59,389 nucleotides of DNA from Pseudomonadota bacterium. GTDB taxonomy: Bacteria > Pseudomonadota > Alphaproteobacteria > Rhizobiales > JAKPQE01. Every line of letters begins with the position of its first letter. The stretch's first letter is position 1. The notes below the pieces were generated by a model that saw nothing but the letters and a program-made list of their open reading frames with translations, was not told where the DNA came from and searched no databases. Below, piece after piece: positions 7,982 to 16,691 of the stretch. The position numbers and the translations under genes were made by a program. Location of the stretch: assembly GCA_029572955.1 (NCBI GenBank), contig JAKPQE010000181.1, positions 1 to 59,389 of the forward strand. Direction: 5' to 3'.

Positions 7982-8953
7982 TTACCGGTTGCCCTTCAGG
8001 ATGTCGTTGATGGCGCCGGTATCGGCGCCGCCGGAGCCGCCGCTGCCGGGCACGCTGCTCGGGCCGGCGATATTGCCGGAAAAGCCGCCGGAGCCGTTGC
8101 CGCTCCAGCCGCCACCGCCGCTCGTGCCGGCGGGGCCGCTCACCGCGCCGATGTTGCCACCGCTTGATGCCCCGTCCGTCGCGGCGCCGGCGGTCGGCGG
8201 CGCGCTCGCGGCGAGCGCGACATCGGGGAAGGTCATCGCGGCATCGCCGACGATCTCCATGCTGTCGGCGACGAAGGCGTCGGCCATGGTGAAGCTCATC
8301 ATCTTGCCCTTGTTCGGGTTGCCGAAGCCCTGGTCGATGATGTGGGCGATGAAGGCCCTGGCGTCGTCGCGCGCCTCGGCGAGGCTGCGGTAGCCGCCGT
8401 CGTTCTTCGGCTTCATCCAGTGGGCGAGGAAGACGCGGAAATAGTGGTCGGCGATCTTGCCGACGACGAGGGTGTCGAAGCCGATATAGGCGCGCTTTTC
8501 GGCGGTCGTCTCGATGCCGATGGCACGCGGGAAGCTGACCTTGCCCTCCACCCGCAGCGTCTTGCAGCCGGTGACGATGACGAGCGCCGGCGCGCGGCCC
8601 TTGTCCTTCCAGGCGCGGATCATGTCGACGATGTAGATCTCGTCGCCATTGCCGACGACGAACTTGCCGGGATTGGCGTGGACGTTGAGATAGACGATGT
8701 CGGCCTCGAAGAAATTGCCGAGGAAGGACGCCGCGCCGCCGCCGGTGTCGATGGTCAGCGACTGGTCGGCAAAGATCGAGCCGAAGACCCGCACATAGTC
8801 TGGGTCGTTGAGCACGGTGACGGTCTCGCGGCCGGCATGCATGAAGACCTTGCGGCCGGTCGGACGGGTGGCCGCAACGGCGAAATCGAAGGGCAGGGCG
8901 AGGCCCAGCGCGACGAGCGCGCTCGACATCAGGAATTGGCGGCGGCTCGGCAT
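7982..8953 (-). CDS. Tat-exported protein, possible caspase/CHAT-like fold
   Basis: About 323 residues. The N-terminus (MPSRRQFLMSSALVALGLAL) is a twin-arginine signal with an SRRQFL box. The mature part contains ADIVYLNVHANPGKF with His92 and, 38 residues later, LVIVTGCKTL with Cys130. This 'hydrophobic strand-H ... hydrophobic strand-C' order resembles the His/Cys dyad of caspase, gingipain and CHAT proteases, where the paired motifs read roughly HG and SACET. The match is by pattern only. The last roughly 85 residues are a Gly/Ser/Ala-rich low-complexity tail ending in a short GAINDILKGNR. It lies downstream of the TonB-receptor gene on the same strand but beyond that gene's terminator, so it is probably separately transcribed. 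Confidence 0.6.
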   Translation of the reverse strand: MPSRRQFLMSSALVALGLALPFDFAVAATRPTGRKVFMHAGRETVTVLNDPDYVRVFGSIFADQSLTIDTGGGAASFLGNFFEADIVYLNVHANPGKFVVGNGDEIYIVDMIRAWKDKGRAPALVIVTGCKTLRVEGKVSFPRAIGIETTAEKRAYIGFDTLVVGKIADHYFRVFLAHWMKPKNDGGYRSLAEARDDARAFIAHIIDQGFGNPNKGKMMSFTMADAFVADSMEIVGDAAMTFPDVALAASAPPTAGAATDGASSGGNIGAVSGPAGTSGGGGWSGNGSGGFSGNIAGPSSVPGSGGSGGADTGAINDILKGNR

Positions 8954-9048
8954 GGCGGTCCCTCCCGGCTCTCGGCGTTGTCGAAAGGGTGGAACCGGCG
9001 CGGCGGTTTCCGCCGCTCGCGAGCGCGGTCGCGGGGACCTCGGGCGAC

Positions 9049-9080
9049 AAAAAAGCCCGCCCCGGCGTACCGGGGCGGGC
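9049..9080 (-). terminator. Rho-independent terminator of the copper TonB operon
   Basis: A perfect 11-bp stem, GCCCGCCCCGG paired with CCGGGGCGGGC (9055-9065 and 9070-9080), closes a CGTA loop and is followed on the minus strand by six Ts (A6 at 9049-9054). It lies 40 bp after the stop of the TonB-dependent receptor gene. Confidence 0.92.
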
Positions 9081-9119
9081 GTTGCGGCAGGAAGGCCGGC
9101 GCGGGGCGCGCCGAGGAGG

Positions 9120-11216
9120 TCAGAACCTCGCCGTGCCGCGGACGTAGAACGAGCGACCGGGCTCGTTGACGCGCACCCCGACCGGATCGGTGATGCTCTG
9201 CCGGTTCTGGTTGAGCGCGTAGGTCTCGTCGAACAGGTTGGTGACGCCCGCCGAGATCTGGAAGTTGTCGGTCGCATTGAGGCCGCCGAAGAGGTCGACG
9301 GTGGTCCAGGCGTCGGTCGGACCGGCGTCGACGCCGCTGCCGGTCGTCCGGTTGTCGTCGACACGGGTCTGCTCGGCCGCCGCATTGAGGCGCACGCCGG
9401 CGAACCACTTCAGCGTCTCGTAGGCGAGTTCGACCTTGCCGGTCAGCGGCGAGATCTGGGCGAGCGGAATGTTGTCCGTCTCGTTCTCGCCGTGGACGTA
9501 GGCGGCGCCGACGGTCAGCTTCCAGGCGTCGGTGATGCGGAACTTCGCTTCGGTCTCGAAGCCCATCAGGGTCGCGTCGATGTTGCGATAGATGGTGGCG
9601 TTGGGCTTGCCGAGGAGGCGGCCGGAGTCGCGCTGGATGTAGTCGGTCACCGAGTTGTAGTAGGCGGTGAAGGAGTAGTCGAACCGCTCCCTGGTGACCG
9701 AGAAGCCGACATCGACCTGGTGATGGGCTTCCGGATCGAGGTCCGGATTGCCGACCCAGCTCGCATCGCCGTCCGGGGCGCCGCCGAGATCGCTGTACAT
9801 GGCGATCCAGCGCTCGGTGGCATCGGCCGTGCGCATGGCGCGGCTGGCGCCGGCAAAGACCGAGACGCCGTCGAAGAGCTCGTGCTCGAGCCGGATGAGA
9901 CCGCTGATGTTGTTCTCGTCGGTGTCGTCGGCGACGGCACCGCCGTTGAACGCGGCGTACATCTTGTCCGGCGTGTTGAAGGCGAGCGGCACGGCCATGA
10001 GCGTGCCGGTGGCGTCCGGCGTGGCGTGCACGAAGGCGTAGCGCAGGCCGGCGACGAGCTTCGTCGTCTCGGCGAGCGGGATCGTCGCCTCACCGAAGAC
10101 CGAGGTCTCGGAGATCTGCGCGTCCGGCCAGATCACGCCCTGCAGGTTGCCGGCGGTGCGGTTGAAGCGATAGCCGTCCTTGTCGATCAGGCGGTGATCG
10201 ACGCCGAAGCGGATGTCGGCGCCCTTGACCTCGGCGTCGAAGGAGACCTTGCCGCCATAGGTGGTCGACTCGGTGATCGCCTCCATGCGGCGCGGGCCGG
10301 GGGTGCGCAGGGAGTAGTTGTCCATGATGTGGTCGGCGCGCGAGCCGTAGATGTTGTACTCGACGGCTTTCAGGGCACCCCAGGCGAGATCGGTGCGACC
10401 CTGCAGGCGCAGCGTCACGTTCTCGGTCGAGGGGGCGTCCATGTTGGCGCCGGCAAAGAGCGCGTCGTAGATGTTGTTGATCTCGCCGGTGAACGAGACG
10501 TAGCTGTCGATGTCGAAGGTGCGGGTCACCGACAGGCCGCCGCCATACTGCTTGAAGGACGAGCGCACGTCGTTGCCGTCGCCGTCCTCGTAGTTCTCGA
10601 CCGCGGTCGCCGAGGTGAAGCCACGCACGTTGCCCCACTCGTTGCCGACGGTCGCGTCGGCGAAGCCGTCCTTGCGGTAGCCGTTCGATTCGAAGCCGCC
10701 GCCGGTGCGCAGCGTGGCGTGCAGGCCGGGCTCGAAGGTCTGCGGCTCGCGCTTGAACTCGATGGTGCCGCCCGGGGCCGGCGGGCCCTGCATGACCGAC
10801 TGGTAGCCGCGGGTCACGATGACCGTGTCGTAGGTGTAGAGCTGCGTCGAGGAGCTCGGCGGGTCCATCCGGTTCGGGCAGCCGCCGAAGTGGAAGGCGC
10901 CGTCGTTGATGACGCTGATCTGGTTCTGGTCGAGGCCGCGGATCGCCGGCTCCATGCCGTGGCCGCCCATGCGGCCGACGGAGATGCCGGTGACGCTCTT
11001 GAGGAAGGTGCCGACGTCGCCCGAGCTCGGCGGCACGGTCGAGGCGAACGGGTCCTCGCTGCCGGCGGCCGGCGGCAGCGGCACGAGGCCGTAGATGTCG
11101 ATGCTCGGCAGCGTGACGCGGGCGTCGTCTTCGGCAAGGGCCGGGGTGGCGGCGATGAGAAGCGTGGTCAGCGAGATGGTGCCGAGCAGCGCGGTGCGGG
11201 TATGTCTGGCGGTCAT
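9120..11216 (-). CDS. TonB-dependent outer-membrane receptor, copper type
   Basis: About 698 residues: signal peptide, a possible TonB box near TLPSIDIYG (residues 35-43), plug domain and a 22-strand-type barrel ending in an aromatic residue (GTARF). In the plug, GMEPAIRGLDQNQISVINDG is followed by GGCPNRMDPP at 111-120, closely resembling the G-A-C-P-x-R-M-D-P-P segment of the OprC/NosA family of copper receptors (TIGR01778-type). That is the basis for calling copper rather than iron. The start at 11216 follows GGGGGGATC; a longer in-frame start at 11261 is less likely. A DUF2946 gene, often a copper-locus companion, lies 99 bp upstream, and exbB-exbD-exbD-tonB just before that, so the receptor and its energy source are encoded together. 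Confidence 0.88.
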   Translation of the reverse strand: MTARHTRTALLGTISLTTLLIAATPALAEDDARVTLPSIDIYGLVPLPPAAGSEDPFASTVPPSSGDVGTFLKSVTGISVGRMGGHGMEPAIRGLDQNQISVINDGAFHFGGCPNRMDPPSSSTQLYTYDTVIVTRGYQSVMQGPPAPGGTIEFKREPQTFEPGLHATLRTGGGFESNGYRKDGFADATVGNEWGNVRGFTSATAVENYEDGDGNDVRSSFKQYGGGLSVTRTFDIDSYVSFTGEINNIYDALFAGANMDAPSTENVTLRLQGRTDLAWGALKAVEYNIYGSRADHIMDNYSLRTPGPRRMEAITESTTYGGKVSFDAEVKGADIRFGVDHRLIDKDGYRFNRTAGNLQGVIWPDAQISETSVFGEATIPLAETTKLVAGLRYAFVHATPDATGTLMAVPLAFNTPDKMYAAFNGGAVADDTDENNISGLIRLEHELFDGVSVFAGASRAMRTADATERWIAMYSDLGGAPDGDASWVGNPDLDPEAHHQVDVGFSVTRERFDYSFTAYYNSVTDYIQRDSGRLLGKPNATIYRNIDATLMGFETEAKFRITDAWKLTVGAAYVHGENETDNIPLAQISPLTGKVELAYETLKWFAGVRLNAAAEQTRVDDNRTTGSGVDAGPTDAWTTVDLFGGLNATDNFQISAGVTNLFDETYALNQNRQSITDPVGVRVNEPGRSFYVRGTARF

Positions 11217-11315
11217 GGATCCCCCCAATGAACCGATCGTCGGGAAAGCTGGTGACGGCAAGCCGGCATCGGCGACCCGGGGGACGCGATGGCAGCCTGC
11301 GCGGTGACGGATGGT

Positions 11316-11780
11316 TCAGAGGGTCGGGGGCGCCCGTACGCCGGGCGTTCTGACGTATGGCGCGGCAAGGATCGCGACCACCGGCTCGACTAGCGGCTGG
11401 CGGTCGACAGGGCGGTCGAAGAGACCGTCCGGCAGGCCGCCGACATCGGCGACGACCTTGCCCGTGGCAACGACGCAAAGCAGACAACCCGCCGCATTCT
11501 GTGCGGCACGGGTTTCGGCATCGGGCGTTGCCGGGCTCCCTTCCTCGGCATTGGCGAGGGCGACGTAGCGGATACCGTCGACCGTGCACAGGGGCACGCG
11601 CAACATGTCGGTCGAGGCCGCTTCGGCGCTGCCGCTCGGCAGGCTCATGCCGAGCACCACGGCAAGCAGGAAGTGAGCGTAGATCTGGGCGGTGAAGAGC
11701 GTGAAGAGCGCCACGCGCAGACGCCTTGCCTGCGCGAGCCGGTAAAACACCGATCTCTGGAGCATGCGGCGGTTCAGCAC
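11316..11780 (-). CDS. DUF2946-type membrane-anchored Cys protein
   Basis: About 154 residues with one N-terminal membrane segment (about residues 22-48) and a hydrophilic part carrying LCTVDG (Cys65) and GCLLC (Cys99 and Cys102). The C-T-x-D-G plus later C-x-x-C layout fits DUF2946 proteins, which are usually short and sit beside TonB-dependent receptors or copper genes; their role is unknown, and metal binding by the three cysteines is an inference. The GTG at 11780 has a GGGAGTGAGGG stretch upstream; the ATG at 11766 has none, so GTG is preferred. It is first in a probable DUF2946-receptor transcription unit preceded by a structured 181-bp gap. Confidence 0.7.
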   Translation of the reverse strand: MLNRRMLQRSVFYRLAQARRLRVALFTLFTAQIYAHFLLAVVLGMSLPSGSAEAASTDMLRVPLCTVDGIRYVALANAEEGSPATPDAETRAAQNAAGCLLCVVATGKVVADVGGLPDGLFDRPVDRQPLVEPVVAILAAPYVRTPGVRAPPTL

Positions 11781-11852
11781 GCCCTCACTCCCACTCCGTC
11801 ACACGAACCCGAAAAGCTTGTTAACAACTCGGTAACATTTGAGAAAGAGGCG

Positions 11853-11919
11853 GCGACCAAGCATTCGGTCGCAGTCCCCATGGGGGCATTCCGGCTCGGC
11901 TTTCCCGTATGCGGGGAAA
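11853..11919 (-). promoter_or_regulatory. Structured leader/operator region of copper receptor unit
   Basis: Three inverted repeats are packed in 67 bases, in the order read on the minus strand: TTTCCC/GGGAAA (arms 11914-11919 and 11901-11906), CCCCATGGGG (a 10-bp perfect palindrome at 11876-11885) and GCGACC/GGTCGC (arms 11867-11872 and 11853-11858, 8-base loop). They lie about 75-140 bases before the DUF2946 start. They could be a folded 5' leader or protein-binding sites. A faint likeness to the cobalamin-riboswitch core exists, but its signature downstream box is missing. Confidence 0.4.
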
Positions 11920-11961
11920 ACTGATCGTGTGATCCGTAATATTTGGCGGCACACGCGGACA

Positions 11962-12783
11962 TCAGCGGAACCTGATCGGCAGGGTGAAGGTGATCTGCCG
12001 CGGCAGGCCCGGCGGGATCGGCGGGAAGCCGCGCTTGACGGCGACGATGGCGGCGCGATCGAGATTGCGCGATCCGGAACTCTGGACGACGCTCGCCGAC
12101 GAGACGCTGCCCGAGGCGGTGACGGTGAAGCGCACGGTGACGGTGCCGCGGCCGCCGGGCGAGCGGGCCCGGCCGGCGATGCGCGAGCGCACCTTGCCGG
12201 AATAGTTCGACATCGCCGCCTTGCCGCCGGCCTCTCGGCTCGTGCCGCCACCGCCGGCGCCGGCCGAAGCGGCCGCCTTGCCGCCGCCGGCCCGCTTCTC
12301 GACCTTGCCGGACTTGGCGCGCGGTTCGGCCTTCGCCGCCTTCTTCTCCGGCTTCGGCTCCACCTTCTTCGGCGGTGCGGGTGGTTCGGGTTGCTCGATC
12401 GCGGCGTCCTTCGGCGTCTCGAGGGCGATGTCGGCGGGTTCCGGCGCCGGCGCCGGCGGGGCGGCGAGGTCCGGCGGCGGGGTCGTCGGGACGGTCGGCG
12501 GCGGTGGCACCGAGACGACCGGCTGCGGTTCCGGTTCGGGTTCGGGCTCGGGCTCCTGGGCCGGCGGCGGCGGCTCTTCGGCGGTGACGTCTTCCTCGGC
12601 GTCGCCCGGGCGGTCCTCGTCGGCGCCGGTCAGCTCGGAGAGCGAGCCGCCGACGGAGACGGAGACGCCGGCGGCGCGCTCCAGCATCGCTTCCTCGGCG
12701 GTGTCGACCCCGGCGAAGATCGCGGCGTGGGCGGCGACGGCGAAGCCGCCGGCAAAGAGCCATTCGCGAAGGGAGAAGGTCAT
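11962..12783 (-). CDS. tonB: TonB energy-transducing protein
   Basis: About 273 residues in the classical TonB layout: one N-terminal membrane helix (residues about 7-25), a long Pro/Glu then Lys/Ala-rich periplasmic spacer (repeated EPEPEP, PPPP, KKVEPKPEKK) and a C-terminal TonB domain from about residue 185 (YSGKVRSRI ... GTVTVRFTVTASGSVSSASV ... FPPIPPGLP). It transmits proton-motive force from ExbB/ExbD to outer-membrane receptors. The start overlaps the stop of the adjacent exbD by 4 bp (ATGA). The receptor encoded downstream is the likely partner. Confidence 0.93.
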   Translation of the reverse strand: MTFSLREWLFAGGFAVAAHAAIFAGVDTAEEAMLERAAGVSVSVGGSLSELTGADEDRPGDAEEDVTAEEPPPPAQEPEPEPEPEPQPVVSVPPPPTVPTTPPPDLAAPPAPAPEPADIALETPKDAAIEQPEPPAPPKKVEPKPEKKAAKAEPRAKSGKVEKRAGGGKAAASAGAGGGGTSREAGGKAAMSNYSGKVRSRIAGRARSPGGRGTVTVRFTVTASGSVSSASVVQSSGSRNLDRAAIVAVKRGFPPIPPGLPRQITFTLPIRFR

Positions 12784-13184
12784 TCCGTTCTCCGTCGCGT
12801 GACGAGGCGGGTCTTCTCGATGCCGGCCGCCTTGGAGGCTTCGAGAAAGTCGAGGAGCACGGTCGCGGGGAGGGTGCGGTCGGCGATGACGAACAGCGGC
12901 TGGTCGCCGAGGTGCGGCGCGCGGGCCTTCAGCAGGGCCGGCAGGTCCTGGGCGGCGATGGGCTCGCCGCCGGCGCTGATCGCCCCCTCGGCGTCGATGG
13001 CGATCGGTCCCTGCGGCCGCTCGCCGGGCTCGGCGGTCTCGGTTTCGGCCGGCGAGACGCCCCGCACCATGAACGGGCGCAGCGAGCCGGCGATGAGGAA
13101 GAACACCAGCATCAGGAAGACGACGTTGATGAGCGGGACGAGGTTGGCCTCGCGCGGCACCGGGTCCTGATGGTCGAGACGCAT
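12780..13184 (-). CDS. exbD: ExbD-like protein with Asn in place of the key Asp
   Basis: About 134 residues, one membrane helix near the N-terminus and a periplasmic domain typical of ExbD/TolR. The helix reads VPLINVVFLMLVFF, so residue 20 is Asn (codon AAC on the minus strand), whereas ExbD/TolR normally have an essential Asp here that carries protons. The second ExbD of this operon has Asp at the identical position. The protein may therefore be a structural or regulatory subunit in a mixed ExbD dimer (inference). It overlaps tonB by 4 bp and starts 13 bp after the other exbD. Confidence 0.85.
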   Translation of the reverse strand: MRLDHQDPVPREANLVPLINVVFLMLVFFLIAGSLRPFMVRGVSPAETETAEPGERPQGPIAIDAEGAISAGGEPIAAQDLPALLKARAPHLGDQPLFVIADRTLPATVLLDFLEASKAAGIEKTRLVTRRRTE

Positions 13185-13197
13185 GGTCCTCCCCCCC

Positions 13198-13587
13198 TCA
13201 GCGCACGACCACGACCGAGGCGACCGGCGCGCGGCGGGCCGTCTCGACGGCGGTGGCGATGTCCTGAACGGTCGCCGCCTCGCCGGGCTGGATGGCGACG
13301 GTGGCGTCGTCGGCGCCGGTCGCGGCGGCGGCGAGGGCGGCCTCGAGGCCGTCGGCCGGCGTTTCGGCGCCGTCGAGCTCGAGCCGGCCCTCGCCGAGCA
13401 CCTTGAGGACGATGACGGTGCCGTGGGCGGTCGCGGTCGCGCCGGTCTTGGCCGCGGCGAGGTCGAGGCCGGAATATTTCAGGAAGGTCGAGGCCAGCAT
13501 GAAGAAGACGAGCAGCAGGAAGACGACGTCGATGAGCGGCGTCAGGCTGATGCTGCGCGATCTCTTGCGACCCGGATCAATCCGCAT
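13198..13587 (-). CDS. exbD: ExbD biopolymer transport protein
   Basis: About 129 residues with the canonical TPLIDVVFLLLVFFML helix; Asp20 is the proton-translocating residue. The periplasmic domain (VIVLKVLGEGRLELDG ... ATVQDIATAVETARR) is of normal ExbD length and pattern. It works with ExbB as the inner-membrane motor for TonB. Its start overlaps the end of exbB by 11 bp, and a second exbD follows, making a tandem pair. Confidence 0.93.
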   Translation of the reverse strand: MRIDPGRKRSRSISLTPLIDVVFLLLVFFMLASTFLKYSGLDLAAAKTGATATAHGTVIVLKVLGEGRLELDGAETPADGLEAALAAAATGADDATVAIQPGEAATVQDIATAVETARRAPVASVVVVR

Positions 13588-14320
13588 TGCCGACCGCCGT
13601 CAGGGTAGGCCGGCGCGCAGCTGGCTGGGGCTCGATGGTCCGCTCGCTGATGCGGCCGGTGAAGATGCCGGTCAGCTTGGTTTCCATGGCGAGGCGCTGG
13701 CGCTCGACGAGGCCCTCGAACCAGTAGAGGACGAGGGCGGCGGGAATGGCGATCGAAAGGCCGACGGCGGTGGTCAGGAGGGCGACCCAGATGCCGCCGG
13801 CGAGGATCGCCGGATCGGCCTCGGCGCCGGCCGACTGCAGCGAGCGGAAGGCGTCGATCATGCCGAGCACGGTGCCGAAAAGGCCGAGCAGCGGGGCGAC
13901 CTGCACGGTTGCCTCGATGCCGCGCAGATAGGCGCGCAGGCTGGCGAGTTCGCCAAGGGCGATGCGCTCGACGTCCTCGCGCACCCGGCCCTCGTCTTCC
14001 GGGGCGGCGGTGAGGCCGCGCATGGCATGGGCAAGAACCTTCAGCACCGGATTGCGGCGGCCCTCGACGAGGGCGAGGGCGGCGGCCTTGTCGCCGGCGA
14101 TCCAGAGCGCGCTCGCCCGTTCCGCCCGGCGGTTCGCGCCGAGGCCGAGGCGGGCATATTGCCAGAGCTTCAGGACGATGATGGTGAGGACGAAGACCGA
14201 AAGGACGAGCAGGGCCGCGACGATCGGGCCGCCCGCCGAAACGAGGCCGAGAAGATTGCCGATCGTCGCCTCCAGCCAGCCGCCGACCGGGTCGATGGCA
14301 TTGGCGCCGGTGTCTTCCAT
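13577..14320 (-). CDS. exbB: ExbB/MotA-TolQ family proton channel
   Basis: About 247 residues with three membrane helices: one near residues 20-45 and two in the C-terminal half (APLLGLFGTVLGMIDAF and GGIWVALLTTAVGLSIAIPA), which are the signature of the ExbB/TolQ channel. It forms the stator ring around ExbD and powers TonB. The ATG at 14320 follows GGGAGAGACGAC, whereas the frame runs further upstream as Arg-rich noncoding sequence. First gene of the exbB-exbD-exbD-tonB set; its upstream region (14321-14785) is gene-free apart from the next operon's end. Confidence 0.93.
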   Translation of the reverse strand: MEDTGANAIDPVGGWLEATIGNLLGLVSAGGPIVAALLVLSVFVLTIIVLKLWQYARLGLGANRRAERASALWIAGDKAAALALVEGRRNPVLKVLAHAMRGLTAAPEDEGRVREDVERIALGELASLRAYLRGIEATVQVAPLLGLFGTVLGMIDAFRSLQSAGAEADPAILAGGIWVALLTTAVGLSIAIPAALVLYWFEGLVERQRLAMETKLTGIFTGRISERTIEPQPAARRPTLTAVGNAD

Positions 14321-14785
14321 GTCGTCTCTCCCATCCGGCCGCGCCGCCGGGGCGCGGGGGTCAAAGCATGTCCGAGCGGAGCGTGGCAATACCGCGCGGG
14401 TGGCCCGATGCCACCATGCCGTCGAACGACCGTCGATGTCGATGAAGGGCGGCAAGACAAACCGCCGCGACGTCGCCGCGGCGAAGGAGGACCCGCCGGT
14501 CCGTCGCCCGAGGCCGCGATTTCCGGCCGGCGAGCGATGCCGACAGACAATCGCGGGCGCCGTGCGATGCGCCGCGTTCTGCCTGTCCTGGCGGGTCGGT
14601 CTTTGTCCTCGTCGTGTCTTGCCGGTCTCTCGTCGCCTCTCTCGTTCGCGTCGCGACGATCCGCCGTTTCCGGCCGGTCGAAGCGCGACGCCGAAGCGTG
14701 CCCGACACTTCACATGGCCGATCCGGGAGCGGCGGTCCTTGACCGTGATCAAAGACGAGTCGGTGCCGGCTGTCGGTTCGGGCGA
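14321..14785. other. Gene-free stretch upstream of exbB
   Basis: This 465-base gap lies between the exbB start and the end of the ABC exporter operon, both read on the minus strand. It must hold the exbB promoter and the exporter's transcription end. GC content is as high as in genes and open frames through it are Arg-rich shadows. I could not identify a T-tracted hairpin, a Fur-like box or an RNA gene. Confidence 0.4.
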
Positions 14786-15488
<703 letters not shown>

Positions 15489-15496
<8 letters not shown>

Positions 15497-16691
15497 CGAT
15501 CGCCTCCGCCGGATCGACCTTCAGCGCGGCGCGGATGGCGACGCTGCTGGCGAGGATGCAGATGACGACGACGATGACGAAGCCGCGCACCGAATCGGCG
15601 GGCTCGAGCAGGACGTATTTCGGAAAGACCGGAGCCCAGAAGGTGGCGGCGATCTTGCCGACGGCAAAGCCGATGAGGCCGAGGCCGACGGCCTGCTGCA
15701 TGATCATGCCGGCGATGGTGCGGTTGCGGGTGCCGATCAGCTTCAGCACCGCGATCTCGCGGATCTTGCCGAGGGTCAGCGTGTAGATGATGAAGGCGAT
15801 GATCGCGGCGCTGACGATGGCGAGGATGACGAGGAACATGCCGATCTGCTTCGACGAGGTGGCGATCAGCTTGCCGATCAGGATCTCCTCCATCTGGGCG
15901 CGGGTATAGACCTGCAGGCGCTTCCAGCGGCGGATCGGCTCGGCGACTTCCTCGGGCAGGGCGCCCGCGCGGATCCGCACGAGGACGGCGTTGACGTAAG
16001 GATTGGTGCTTTGCGAGGCGATCACCGCGTCGAGCAGGTCGGGCACGCCGGGCCGGGCGAAGGCCGGATTGGCGCCGGTGCGGCGGCGCTGCTCGACGAT
16101 GGCGTCGTTGTCCTTGAGGAACTGGGCCTCCTGGGCATCGCGCAGCGGCACGAAGACCATCGGGTCGCCGCTCGAGGAGACCATGCGGCGGGTGAGCCCG
16201 ACGACGGTGTAGAGATTGCGGCGGATGCGGATGCTGTCGCCGAGGCGGAAGCCGGTGGCGACGTCGGCGACGGCCTCGTAGTGGCTGCGGGTGATCTGGC
16301 GGCCGGCGACGAGGCGAGCCGGCCGACCCGGCGTGCCGGCGCCGCCGGGCGCGATGCCGACCACCATGGCGCGGACGTCGCGATTGCCCTGGCGGATCTG
16401 CATCGTCAGATAGGTGACGTTGGCGGCCGCGGCGACGCCGGGCATGGCGAGCACGGCGCGATAGGTGTCGTCGTTGATACTCGACGATTCGGCGTAGGGC
16501 CCGAGGGTGCCCTGCTGCACGACCCAGAGATCGGCGCCGCTGTTGTCGAGCAGCACGCGGGCGTCGTCGACCATGCCGCGATAGACGCCGGCCATGGTCA
16601 GGGTGACGCCGATGAGGAGGCCGAGCCCCATGCCGGTGAAGACGAACTTGCCCCAGGAGTGAAGGATGTCGCGGCCGGCGAGACTGATCAT
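15489..16691 (-). CDS. FtsX-fold ABC permease, DevC-like
   Basis: About 400 residues: one N-terminal membrane helix, a large periplasmic domain of about 230 residues, then three C-terminal helices with the FtsX-domain signature (KIREIAVLKLIGTRNRTI ... VDPAEAIGG). This is the four-helix mechanotransmission architecture of MacB/DevC. It overlaps the HlyD-like gene by 4 bp at its start and the ATPase gene by 8 bp at its end, so the three products are surely made together. Substrate is unknown; DevBCA systems export glycolipids and MacAB systems export toxins or antibiotics. Confidence 0.88.

Noticed and set aside
8808-11231. Very long open frame opposite the TonB receptor
   Set aside because: It is antisense to a well-supported receptor; its Gly/Val/Asp-rich, low-complexity translation is the shadow of GC-rich codons.
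11781-11961. Cobalamin riboswitch before the TonB-receptor unit
   Set aside because: Only a loose GGGAA...TGCCCCC...ACTG resemblance is present; the AGCCAGGAGACC-type box is missing and the receptor has the copper-type plug motif, so I list the region only as a structured leader.
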